42,570 nucleotides of DNA, taken from assembly GCA_964412845.1 (NCBI GenBank), contig CAYPQM010000041.1, forward strand, positions 1 to 42,570, in the 5' to 3' direction. The notes beneath the pieces were generated by a model that made no database searches, was not told the origin of the DNA, and saw only the letters and a program-made list of their open reading frames with translations. The stretch comes from JAWWPY01 sp964412845 (lineage in GTDB: Bacteria; Actinomycetota; Actinomycetes; Streptosporangiales; Streptosporangiaceae). Each line of letters begins with the position of its first letter. Position 1 is the first letter of the stretch. Positions 17,371 to 24,955 of this stretch are shown here, piece after piece. The translations under genes and the position numbers were made by a program.

Positions 17371-18277
17371 GGCGGATCACCTCTTCGCGTAGCTGGGCCT
17401 TGATCTTGATCGCCAGATCGACGGTATTGGCCGAGTCCATGCCGCGCGGCCGGTCCAGGTCGACCTTGAAGTCCCCGATGACCCGGCCGGGCCGGCTGCT
17501 GAGCAGGACGACCCGGTCGCCGAGCCGGACCGCCTCGCGCACCTCGTGGGTGACGAAGAGCACGGTCAGGCCGCGCCGCCGCCAGAGCCCCTCCAGTACC
17601 TCGTGCAGCAGGTCGCGGGTCATCGCGTCGAGGGCGCCGAACGGCTCGTCCATCAGCAGCACGTCCGCTTCCTGGCCGAGGGCACGGGCCAGCGCGACCC
17701 GCTGCCGCATCCCGCCGGACAGCTCGTGCGGCCGCTTGCCGCCGAACCCGCCGAGGTGCACCAGTTCCAGCAGCTCGGCGGCCCGCTCCCGGCGCTCCGC
17801 CCGGGACACCCCGGTGGCCCGCAGGGCCAGCTCGATATTCCGGGTCGCGGTGAGCCAGGGGAACAGGGCCGGCTCCTGGAACATGAGCGCGACCCGGTTA
17901 CCGTTCGTGGCTATCCCGCCGGACGTCGGCCGGTCCAGGCCAGCCACCAGGGACAGCAGGGTGCTCTTGCCGCAGCCGGAGGCGCCGATCAGGCAGACGA
18001 ACTCACCCGGCGCCGCGGACAGGGACACCCGGTCGAGGGCGACCACCGCCGCGGGTCCCCGGCCGAACGTCTTGGAGACCTCGCTGATCCGGATCGCCTC
18101 ATCCGGCCGGGCACTGTCTGGCCGGGCACTGTCTGGCCCGGCGCTGTTTTGCCCGGCGCTGTTTTGCCCGGCTTCCTGTGCGGCCCGGGCCCCCAGCCTG
18201 ATCCGGCGGGAGTCCGGACGCGCTGACGCCCCCGGAGGGGTGTCCAGGGGCGCAGCGCGATCTGGGATAACACTCAT
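17360..18277 (-). CDS. ABC transporter ATPase, SsuB/TauB type, with repeat-bearing N-terminal extension
   Basis: The 305-residue cytoplasmic ATPase has Walker A IGASGCGKSTLL, Q-loop MFQEPALFPWL, signature LSGGMRQRVALARAL, Walker B VLLMDEPFGALD, and the switch His in FVTHEVREAV. It powers the importer encoded with it. It starts ATG with GAGGTGAG upstream, nine bases after the binding-protein stop. The first 60 residues are an unusual extension absent from most SsuB proteins, containing a five-residue repeat (GQNSA, GQNSA, GPDSA, RPDSA) encoded by four 15-base DNA repeats at 18111-18170. Confidence 0.92.
   Translation of the reverse strand: MSVIPDRAAPLDTPPGASARPDSRRIRLGARAAQEAGQNSAGQNSAGPDSARPDSARPDEAIRISEVSKTFGRGPAAVVALDRVSLSAAPGEFVCLIGASGCGKSTLLSLVAGLDRPTSGGIATNGNRVALMFQEPALFPWLTATRNIELALRATGVSRAERRERAAELLELVHLGGFGGKRPHELSGGMRQRVALARALGQEADVLLMDEPFGALDAMTRDLLHEVLEGLWRRRGLTVLFVTHEVREAVRLGDRVVLLSSRPGRVIGDFKVDLDRPRGMDSANTVDLAIKIKAQLREEVIRHGS
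18111..18170. repeat. Four tandem 15-bp repeats inside the ABC ATPase gene
   Basis: The units are GCACTGTCTGGCCGG, GCACTGTCTGGCCCG and two exact copies of GCGCTGTTTTGCCCG. They form two pairs, as if a pair was duplicated and then diverged. Each unit is five codons, so copy-number change keeps the frame. Confidence 0.9.
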
Positions 18278-18286
18278 GCACTCACC

Positions 18287-19330
18287 TCAAGAGCTCACGT
18301 TTGGCTCGCCGGCCGCGGTCAGCAGCGTGTTCAGCGGGCTGAGGTCGTAGATGCCGGACAGGTTCACGGGCTTGAGCAGCCCGACCGCCTCCGCGTGCTT
18401 CGCGTCCGCGGCCAGCGAGGACGCTATCGGGTCGTTGGTGAAGGTGATTTCCTTAAAGGCCGCCGCCAGGATGGCTGGCTTCAGCCCTTTGCCGGTGAGC
18501 TTGGTCAGCTCCGCGTTGGCCGCCGTCTCCGCGGCGGCCTGGCTCTTGGCGATGTAGTCGTTCGCCTGGACCTGCCCCTTGAGCAGCCCGTTGACCGCAC
18601 TGGCGTGCGCCTTGAGGAACGACTGCGTGACGACCAGGTCGGTAGTGACGAACTTGCCGCCGGGCCACAGGCTGGCCTCGTTTACCAGGGTCTTCCCGCC
18701 GTCGGCCAGCATCTCGGCGTCATAGGGTGCGGGCTCCCAGCCGCCGGCGATCTGGCCTGACTTGAATTCCAGCACAGCAGCGGAGTTGGGCTTGGTCGGC
18801 TTGATGGGGACATCCCCGCCGCCGGTCTCAGTGGCGGTCAGCCCTTGCTGCTTCAGCCAGTAGCGCAGCGACACATCCTGGGTGTTGCCAAGTGACGGCG
18901 TGGCCAGCGACTGGCCCTTGAGCTGGGCAGCACTGGTGATGCTCGGCTTCACGACCAGCGACGCACCACCCGACGCCGCGCCCGAGATGATCTTGAGGGC
19001 GGTGCCGTTCGACTTCTGCCAGGCGTTGATCGCCGGGTTCGGGCCCACATAGGCGGCGTCAAGCTGGCCGGCCAGGATCGCGGTCGTTTCCTCGGTCCCG
19101 CTGTTGAAGATCTTGACGCTGAGGGTGACGTTCTTGCCCAGGCTCTCGGTGAAGAAGCCCTTGTCCACTCCCACCAGGGCCGGTGCGTGGGTGATGTTGG
19201 CCAGGAAGCCCAGCCGGAGCGTCACCTTGGCCGAGCTGGAACCGGAGCCGGAGGAGCCGGAGGACGAGCCACATCCGGCCGCCAGCACAGTAACAGCGAC
19301 TGCTCCCGCAGCAATAAGCGCTCGTCGCAT
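18287..19330 (-). CDS. ABC transporter substrate-binding lipoprotein, SsuA/TauA-like
   Basis: This 347-residue extracytoplasmic binding protein (NMT1/SsuA fold) has a lipoprotein signal ending LAAGC (Cys at about residue 20), a Ser/Gly linker, then TLRLGFLANITHAPALVGVDKGFF, SGTEETTAILAGQLDAAYVG and AGGWEPAPYD, all typical of aliphatic sulfonate, taurine or nitrate binding proteins. It is the first gene of the importer operon. The ATG has AAGGTGG about eight bases before it. The ligand is inferred to be an organosulfonate, but no desulfonating monooxygenase (ssuD, tauD) is nearby, so thiamine precursors or other oxyanions remain possible. Confidence 0.9.
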   Translation of the reverse strand: MRRALIAAGAVAVTVLAAGCGSSSGSSGSGSSSAKVTLRLGFLANITHAPALVGVDKGFFTESLGKNVTLSVKIFNSGTEETTAILAGQLDAAYVGPNPAINAWQKSNGTALKIISGAASGGASLVVKPSITSAAQLKGQSLATPSLGNTQDVSLRYWLKQQGLTATETGGGDVPIKPTKPNSAAVLEFKSGQIAGGWEPAPYDAEMLADGGKTLVNEASLWPGGKFVTTDLVVTQSFLKAHASAVNGLLKGQVQANDYIAKSQAAAETAANAELTKLTGKGLKPAILAAAFKEITFTNDPIASSLAADAKHAEAVGLLKPVNLSGIYDLSPLNTLLTAAGEPNVSS

Positions 19331-19344
19331 TAAGGTCCACCTTA
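19331..19344. promoter_or_regulatory. Inverted repeat overlapping the ribosome site of the importer operon
   Basis: TAAGGT-CC-ACCTTA is a perfect 6+6 dyad immediately before the ATG of the binding-protein gene; its right-hand arm on the minus-strand transcript includes the AAGGT ribosome site. It could be a repressor site or a hairpin masking translation. An A/T-rich stretch at 19360-19378 is the likely promoter area. Confidence 0.35.
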
Positions 19345-19527
19345 TCGATCAGGTTGGTAGGTATTACAGAATTAAACCACACCGCAGGACTGCTGGACCC
19401 ATGCTGTGAAGTTGTACCCCTACCAGGGCTTTTATCCTGATTTAGGCATCAGCCCGTCACTGTCCGCTGATCTTGTGGCGGCACCAGCGCGGCCGCAGGG
19501 TTCTCCCCCGGCTCCGGCGGCTGTCCC

Positions 19528-20517
19528 TCAGGGGGTGGCGGACAGGGTGGGCGCGGCGATCGGGTGGCCCTGGAACAGGATCGCCGCGACCTGCGTCACC
19601 GTATCGGTGCCGTCCTGATAGCCGCCGTCCCCTTCCAGGCTGTTCATCATGCTCAGGGTGTACTGGGCGCCGGGGGCGGCGAAGCCGGCCGAATCGATGA
19701 TCCAGCCGGGCTTCTCCACCGACCAGCCGTCCTTGTTGCCTGGCTCGTTGGCCGGGCCCGCGCCCCAGACCCCGAAATGCTGCACGCTCGCGACATGGCG
19801 GAGTTCGTAGACCAGGTAGCTGCTCACCGAGGACGGCAGCGACCCGAGGACGTAGTTGACGAGCCGGTCCAGGTCCTCCGGGGTGCAGGTCATCTCACCC
19901 CAGTAGGCCCCGGTGACACCCTGCTGCGGCAGGTAGCGGGCAGTGGTCAGCCCGATCCGCGGGAAGTAGCTGGTGTAGAAGGAGGCGCCGTACTTGAACC
20001 ACAGGGAGTCCGCCGCGTTGTCGTCGCTCACGTGCAGCATCTGGTACATCAGGGCGCGGTCGGAACTGCTGAGGTGGATGACTCCCACCTGGTTCTGCGC
20101 CAGCAGCGTCGTGGCGATCGCCAGCTTGCTCGTGGAGGCCATGTAGATCTGGCTGCCGGCGTACTTATTGCGCCACACCGCGCCGCTGCGCCGGTCACGC
20201 AGCACGATCCCGATCATGCCGGGCCTGGTTTTGAGGAAGTCCTCCACCGCCGCGATCCGGGTCCGCATGGCGCAGGAGAAACCCGTGGGGGTAGCGGCGG
20301 GGCATGGCACGGGCGCTGTCGGCGAATACCGGTCCGGCGTCGGCGAGGGCGGCCCGGTGGGCCGGGCCGCGGCCGCCGGGCCTGCCCCGGCCAAGCTGGC
20401 CTGCGAACCGGGCAGCAGCCCGCACCCGGCCAGGGCGCCTGATGCCAGCAGGCACGCCGCGACCGCGAGCGCCCCGGCCCGGCTGCCCGGGCCTGCGATG
20501 ACCGAACGGAAGTGCAC
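19528..20517 (-). CDS. Beta-lactamase-fold serine hydrolase lipoprotein
   Basis: The 329-residue protein starts with GTG and a lipoprotein signal (CLLASGALAGC, Cys about residue 32), followed by a Pro/Thr-rich tether and a class A beta-lactamase-type domain. Motifs are STSK (SxxK, with the likely nucleophile Ser), SDDNAAD in place of SDN, and KDGW where KTG is usual. The altered second and third motifs argue against an efficient beta-lactamase. A D,D-peptidase-like or LppW-like cell-wall role is more likely, but no activity is proven. It lies 197 bases downstream of the importer operon start and is separately transcribed on the same strand. Confidence 0.8.
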   Translation of the reverse strand: MHFRSVIAGPGSRAGALAVAACLLASGALAGCGLLPGSQASLAGAGPAAAARPTGPPSPTPDRYSPTAPVPCPAATPTGFSCAMRTRIAAVEDFLKTRPGMIGIVLRDRRSGAVWRNKYAGSQIYMASTSKLAIATTLLAQNQVGVIHLSSSDRALMYQMLHVSDDNAADSLWFKYGASFYTSYFPRIGLTTARYLPQQGVTGAYWGEMTCTPEDLDRLVNYVLGSLPSSVSSYLVYELRHVASVQHFGVWGAGPANEPGNKDGWSVEKPGWIIDSAGFAAPGAQYTLSMMNSLEGDGGYQDGTDTVTQVAAILFQGHPIAAPTLSATP

Positions 20518-20738
20518 GGCACCTGAGCATACGGAGCAGTGATCTATCGCGGGCGCGGATCACCGTGTTCCGGGCATCCGGGACGCCAGGCATCCGGCGT
20601 ATCCCGCCGGGGCGGCCTCGACGCCGCGGGCAGGGACGGCGGGGTATCCCGATTGGTGCTGGCAAGCTGGCATCTGTGCGGGAAGATGGCAGCGATGCGT
20701 CACATCGATAGACTCGCCGCGGCGGACTTCCTGCGGCC
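20518..20738. other. Intergenic region between two lipoprotein genes
   Basis: I see no gene, and no strong promoter or terminator, in these 221 G/C-rich bases. A short direct repeat GGCATCCGG occurs twice near 20573-20596. Confidence 0.4.
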
Positions 20739-21107
20739 TCAGCCGCCGGGGGTCTCGATGTCGACGCCGTCCACGGATGGGAACTTCTGCAAGCACTGCT
20801 CCAGCCGGGCCAGGTCGGCATCGCTGGCGTGGTCGACCCGGTACCGCACGTCGTACAGAAGGTCGGATGCCTTGTGATCGGTCGGGAGCGGTTCCGGCTT
20901 GGCCTGCGGGACGTGGGAGCACGCGGCCCGGACCTTCAGCCGGGCCGCATTGGTCGTGCCGTCCTGGAAATGGACTACCGCCTCCTGCTGGCCGAGGGCC
21001 GCGTCGAACTTGGCACAGCCTGCGGTGGCCAGGAGCATCGCGCCGGTGATCGCTGCCGCCGCGGCACGGCCGCGGCGCGGCGCGGCGGGACTGGGGGATG
21101 GTCGCAC
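20739..21107 (-). CDS. Small lipoprotein of unknown function
   Basis: The 122-residue protein begins at a GTG, has an Arg-rich n-region (PRRGRAAAAAITG), a hydrophobic core and the lipobox LLATAGC, with Cys at about residue 31. The mature domain of about 90 residues carries two more cysteines (AACSHV, LEQCLQKF) that could form a disulfide, and the pattern LYDVRYRVDHASDADLARLEQCLQ. I recognise it only as an actinobacterial lipoprotein. It diverges from the GH15 gene with only 25 bases between the starts, so the two promoters must overlap each other or the coding regions. Confidence 0.7.
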   Translation of the reverse strand: MRPSPSPAAPRRGRAAAAAITGAMLLATAGCAKFDAALGQQEAVVHFQDGTTNAARLKVRAACSHVPQAKPEPLPTDHKASDLLYDVRYRVDHASDADLARLEQCLQKFPSVDGVDIETPGG

Positions 21108-21132
21108 GGGGGCCAGCCTACGGGGAGGGTCC

Positions 21133-22983
21133 GTGGCCGGACTGATTGAGGACTACGCGATCATCGGCGACATGCAGTCCGCGGCCCTGGTCGGCCGCGA
21201 CGGCTCGATCGACTGGCTCTGCCTGCCCCGGTTCGACTCCCCCGCCTGCTTCGCGGCGCTGCTCGGCACTGAGCGCAACGGGCACTGGCGGATCGCCCCG
21301 GCCGGCGCCGGGGCGGCCCCCGAATTGATACGGCGCTACCAGGGCGACACCCTGATCCTGGAGACTGACTGGCACACCGGGGGCGGCCTGGTCAGGGTGA
21401 TCGATTTCATGCCGCCCAGGGACAGCAAGCCGCCGGTCATCGTACGGATCGTGGAAGGGGTGGAGGGCAGCGTCGAGATGGACTGCACGCTGCGCATCCG
21501 CTTCGGCTATGGCCAGGTACTCCCGTGGGTGCGCCGCCGGGATGGTGACATCCACGCGATCGCCGGGCCTGATTCGGTCTGGCTGGACACCCCGATCGCG
21601 CTGGCCGGCCGGAACCTCGCGCACCAGGCGACGTTCACGGTCACCGCGGGCGAGCGGGTGCCGTTCGCGTTCACCTGGATGCCGTCGCACGAGGGGGAGC
21701 CCGAGGCCGTCGATGCCTTTCAGGCGCACCGCGTGACCGAGCAGTTCTGGCTGGACTGGGTCTCCCGCTGCACCTACCACGGACGGCACCGCGAGGCGGT
21801 GGTCCGGTCGCTGATCACCCTGAAGGCGCTCACCTACGCACCGACCGGCGGCATCGTGGCCGCCGCCACCACGTCGCTGCCGGAGGACATCGGCGGCGTG
21901 CGGAACTGGGACTACCGGTATTGCTGGCTGCGCGATGCGACCATCACGCTGGAGGCGCTGCTGCGCACCGGCTACACGCAGGAGGCCCTGGCCTGGCGGG
22001 CGTGGCTGGGCCGGGCGGTGGCGGGCGATCCGGGCGATGTCCAGATCATGTACGGGGTGGCCGGTGAGCGCAGGCTCCCCGAGTGGGAGGCGGACTGGCT
22101 GCCCGGCTACGAGGGCTCCGCGCCGGTGCGGATCGGCAACGCCGCGGTCAACCAGCGCCAGCTCGACGTCTACGGGGAAGTCATCGACGCGCTGACGCTG
22201 GGCGGCCGGTCCGGGATCAAGGCCGACCGGCACTCCTGGTCGCTGCAGCGGGCCCTGCTCAAGTTCCTGGAAGCGCACTGGGATGAGCCGGACGAGGGCA
22301 TCTGGGAGGTGCGCGGCCCGCGGCGGCACTTCGTGCACTCGAAGGTGATGGCCTGGGTCGCCTTCGACCGGGGCGTCCAGGCGGCGGAGGCGGGCATGCC
22401 TGGTCCCGCGGACCGGTGGCGGGAGCTGCGCGACGTCATCCACCAGGAGATCTGCGAGAATGGGTTCAACCCGCAGCGGGGCGCCTTCACCCAGTATTAC
22501 GGCTCGGCCGAGCTGGACGCCGCGGTGCTGCTCATCCCCGAGGTCGGCTTCCTGCCGCCGACCGACCCGCGGGTCGTCTCCACGGTGGAGGCCATCCAGC
22601 GCGAGCTCGTCACTGACGGGCTGGTCCGCCGTTACCAGCTCCCCGAGCCGTCGGTGACCGCGGGGCCTGCCGTCGACGGCCTGACCGGCAGCGAGGGCGC
22701 GTTCCTGGCCTGCAGTTTCTGGCTGGCCAACGCCTTGCACATGATCGGCCGCGATGAGGAGGCACACGAGCTCTTCGACCGGCTGCTCGCGCTGCGCAAC
22801 GACGTCGGACTACTGAGTGAGGAATACGACCCGCGGTACGCACGGCAGGTCGGCAACACGCCACAGGCGTTCAGCCATGTGCCGCTCATCCAGGCCGCGC
22901 TCAACATCGACCTGCACGCGGGTGCGCATTGCCGCCGGTCGGCCAGGGATGAGCCGGTCTTCTCCGGGTTCGGCGAGCCGTGA
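21133..22983 (+). CDS. GH15 family glucoamylase/trehalase-like glycoside hydrolase
   Basis: This cytoplasmic 616-residue protein matches the GH15 family to which mycobacterial trehalase and archaeal glucoamylases belong. The N-terminal beta-sandwich starts IEDYAIIGDMQSAALVGRDG (first 250 residues), and the (alpha/alpha)6 barrel has NWDYRYCWLRDATITLEALL, YEGSAPVRIGNAAVNQ, EPDEGIWEVRGPRRHFVHSK and the late GSEGAFLACSFWLANAL. The GTG at 21133 follows GGGGAGGG by three bases and begins exactly where family homology starts; the frame is open further upstream but overlaps the divergent lipoprotein. Hydrolysis of an alpha-linked glucoside, perhaps trehalose, is likely. Its stop overlaps the sulfotransferase start (GTGA). 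Confidence 0.9.
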   Translation: MAGLIEDYAIIGDMQSAALVGRDGSIDWLCLPRFDSPACFAALLGTERNGHWRIAPAGAGAAPELIRRYQGDTLILETDWHTGGGLVRVIDFMPPRDSKPPVIVRIVEGVEGSVEMDCTLRIRFGYGQVLPWVRRRDGDIHAIAGPDSVWLDTPIALAGRNLAHQATFTVTAGERVPFAFTWMPSHEGEPEAVDAFQAHRVTEQFWLDWVSRCTYHGRHREAVVRSLITLKALTYAPTGGIVAAATTSLPEDIGGVRNWDYRYCWLRDATITLEALLRTGYTQEALAWRAWLGRAVAGDPGDVQIMYGVAGERRLPEWEADWLPGYEGSAPVRIGNAAVNQRQLDVYGEVIDALTLGGRSGIKADRHSWSLQRALLKFLEAHWDEPDEGIWEVRGPRRHFVHSKVMAWVAFDRGVQAAEAGMPGPADRWRELRDVIHQEICENGFNPQRGAFTQYYGSAELDAAVLLIPEVGFLPPTDPRVVSTVEAIQRELVTDGLVRRYQLPEPSVTAGPAVDGLTGSEGAFLACSFWLANALHMIGRDEEAHELFDRLLALRNDVGLLSEEYDPRYARQVGNTPQAFSHVPLIQAALNIDLHAGAHCRRSARDEPVFSGFGEP

Positions 22984-23975
22984 CCGCAATGCCCCGTTCC
23001 ACCGCGGATCCAGGTGAATTCCGGCCCGGCGGCGTGTCGCCGGTGTCCCCCCCGGCCAGCTCCCAGTCACCGCGGCCGCACATCCTGGTGGTCAACGGCC
23101 GGAAAGTCCGGCAGCCGGTCTTCGTCATCGGTGCCCCCTGCTCGGGAACGGACGTACTGGCCCGCGCGCTGAAGAGGTCGGCTGGCTTCCATGTCACCCT
23201 CGGGCAGCGCTGGGTCCTGCCGGTGGTGCACGCCTTCGCCCGGCGCCCGTCGATCTCCCGCGGCCGGGGCGACGCGGCGGCCACGGTACTCCGCGACGCG
23301 TTCGCCCAGGCCTGGCAGGTCACCCCGGACTGCTGCCTGGGCTGCACCCCGCAATGCCGCGAGGCGGGCCGCCTGGACAGCGTCGGCCCGTGCGTGAGCC
23401 CGCGCGGCATCACCCGGTACGGCGACGCCAGCCCGGATCTGCTGTATTGCGCCGAAGGCCTGGTGGACGCCTTCCCGGATGCCCGCCTCGTGCAGATCAT
23501 CAGGGATGGCCGGGACGTGGTGGCGGCGATGCTGAGCGACCCGGCGGTGCTGGCCTGGTTCAAGCCGGGCTTCGTGAACGTGGACACCGAGTTTCCGAAC
23601 CCGCTGCTCGGCGTCGAAACCGAGCCGGATCGCGCCGCCTGGCCCGGCCTGTCCCTGGCCGGCAAGTGCGCGATGCGCTGGCGCGGGACGGTGCGGCAGA
23701 TGGCCCGGTTGCGCGGCCAGCTGGCCGCCGGACAGCTGATCACGCTCCGCTATGAGCAGATGGTCCGCCAGCCGGCCGCCGCGGCCTCGGCCATGTCGGA
23801 CTTCCTGGGTACCGCTGTGTCCCCGCTGGAACTGCCGACCGCCCCCTCTTCGGTGCCGGGCCGCCCGCCGGCCAGCGAGCCCGGGGCCTGGCGCCGGACG
23901 CTGAGCCCGGCGCAGGCTGCGGAGATAGAGAGCATCGCCGGTGACGAGCTGCGCCGGGTAGGTTACGGCGCCTGA
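22980..23975 (+). CDS. Sulfotransferase family protein
   Basis: The 331-residue protein has the 5'-phosphosulfate-binding loop FVIGAPCSGTDVLARAL (about residues 47-63) and the 3'-phosphate-binding segment LVQIIRDGRDVVAAML (about 172-187), the two hallmarks of PAPS-dependent sulfotransferases. It should transfer sulfate from PAPS to a hydroxyl or amine of an unknown acceptor. A Cys-rich stretch (CCLGCTPQC) near residue 120 is unusual and could bind metal. The GTG overlaps the GH15 stop by four bases, suggesting translational coupling and perhaps a sugar-derived acceptor; an ATG at 22989 is an alternative start. Confidence 0.8.
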   Translation: MTAMPRSTADPGEFRPGGVSPVSPPASSQSPRPHILVVNGRKVRQPVFVIGAPCSGTDVLARALKRSAGFHVTLGQRWVLPVVHAFARRPSISRGRGDAAATVLRDAFAQAWQVTPDCCLGCTPQCREAGRLDSVGPCVSPRGITRYGDASPDLLYCAEGLVDAFPDARLVQIIRDGRDVVAAMLSDPAVLAWFKPGFVNVDTEFPNPLLGVETEPDRAAWPGLSLAGKCAMRWRGTVRQMARLRGQLAAGQLITLRYEQMVRQPAAAASAMSDFLGTAVSPLELPTAPSSVPGRPPASEPGAWRRTLSPAQAAEIESIAGDELRRVGYGA

Positions 23976-24010
23976 CCCGCTTGCGCTCCGGGCCGGTTCC
24001 GTCACGGGGC

Positions 24011-24041
24011 TTGACCTTTCCCCTTGGTGAACCTGCACGCT
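24011..24041 (+). promoter_or_regulatory. Candidate MerR-type autoregulated promoter
   Basis: TTGACC (24011-24016) and CACGCT (24036-24041) are 19 bases apart, the overlong spacing characteristic of promoters activated by MerR proteins, and the spacer includes ACC...GGT and CTTTCC...GGTGAA patches that resemble MerR-family operators. It lies 42 bases before the MerR start codon. Confidence 0.4.
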
Positions 24042-24082
24042 CTACTGGCCGGGCATCGGGCCCGGTAGCGGAGGGAAGCATC

Positions 24083-24928
24083 GTGACCGAGCAATGGCTG
24101 TCGATCGGGGACTTCGCCGCGCGGTGCCGGCTCTCACCCAAGGCGCTGCGCCTGTACGGCGAGATGGGCCTGCTTGTGCCGGAGCATGTGGACGCCACGA
24201 CCGGGTACCGCTGGTATTCGGCCGGGCAACTGCAACGGGCCCGCGTGGTAGCCGTGCTACGCCAGCTGCAGATGCCGTTGAGCCGGATCGGCGAGGTCGT
24301 TGACCTGCCACCGGCCGAGGCTGCGGCGGCGGTCGGCAGCTACTGGGCCGAGGTCGAGCTCGCGGTGCGCGGGCGCCGGGCGGTTGCGGACTACCTCCGC
24401 GGACTTCTGGAAGGCGGAAAGCAGACCATGGAACACACCTATGACGTGCAACTGCGCAGCATCCCGGCGCGCGCCGTGCTCAGCGGCATGCGGCACGTGC
24501 ACACGGCGGACGCGGGCGCGGTCCTCGGCCGCCTGCTCGGCCGGATGGCGGGGGCAGGCCCGGGACTGGCCGGCATCGAGGGCTGCCCGTACACCACCTA
24601 CTACGGCGCGGTCAGCGAGGACAGCGACGGGCCGGTCGAGGTCGTCCGCCCGATGGCCGACCTGCCGCAGGCGCAGCGGGCCGCGGCGGATCAGGAAGAC
24701 CTGCAGGCCCGGACGGAAGCCGCGCACGACGAGGCGTACGTGCGGTTGACCATGGCGCAGGTCGGCTGGCCGGAGCAGCTGCCGGTGCTGGACGCCATCG
24801 AGGAGCACGTGCGGCAGCTGGGCCGCGAGCCCGCGACCGCGCCCCGCCAGGTGATGATCGCGGACTGGCGGACGGCCGGGCCTGACACTCCGGCCTGCGA
24901 TCTGGCGGTGCCGCTCAAGCCAGCGTGA
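24083..24928 (+). CDS. MerR-family regulator with GyrI-like effector domain (BmrR/TipA-like)
   Basis: The 281-residue protein begins LSIGDFAARCRLSPKALRLYGEMGLLVPEHVD..GYRWYS, a MerR winged helix-turn-helix (residues 5-72), followed by a coiled-coil dimer helix and, from about residue 115, a GyrI-like small-molecule-binding domain. This plan is that of BmrR-type multidrug sensors. GTG at 24083 has GGAGGG seven bases upstream; the longer frame only adds promoter-like DNA. It converges on an ABC exporter gene, and the DNA containing both stops is duplicated (24902-24955). It probably senses a toxic compound and may control that exporter. Confidence 0.88.
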   Translation: MTEQWLSIGDFAARCRLSPKALRLYGEMGLLVPEHVDATTGYRWYSAGQLQRARVVAVLRQLQMPLSRIGEVVDLPPAEAAAAVGSYWAEVELAVRGRRAVADYLRGLLEGGKQTMEHTYDVQLRSIPARAVLSGMRHVHTADAGAVLGRLLGRMAGAGPGLAGIEGCPYTTYYGAVSEDSDGPVEVVRPMADLPQAQRAAADQEDLQARTEAAHDEAYVRLTMAQVGWPEQLPVLDAIEEHVRQLGREPATAPRQVMIADWRTAGPDTPACDLAVPLKPA

Positions 24929-24955
24929 CTGGCGGTGCCGCTCAAGCCAGCGTGA
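24902..24955. repeat. Exact 27-bp tandem duplication at the convergent gene ends
   Basis: Two identical 27-base units (24902-24928 and 24929-24955) plus five bases of a third begin with CTGGCGGTGCCGCTCAAGCC and end in AGCGTGA. The MerR stop is the end of unit one; the ABC gene stop lies in unit two. With only one unit the two genes would overlap tail to tail by 14 bases. Confidence 0.95.

Noticed and set aside
18111..18170. CRISPR-like repeats
   Set aside because: The units are 15 bases, head to tail with no spacers, and lie in frame inside a gene; there are no cas genes.
19528..20517. True class A beta-lactamase giving drug resistance
   Set aside because: The SDN and KTG motifs are altered to SDD and KDG and the protein is a tethered lipoprotein, so resistance should not be claimed.
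21118..22767. Long minus-strand open frame opposite the GH15 gene
   Set aside because: It is a shadow of the GH15 gene caused by high GC content; no motif is seen and the plus-strand frame has clear family signatures.
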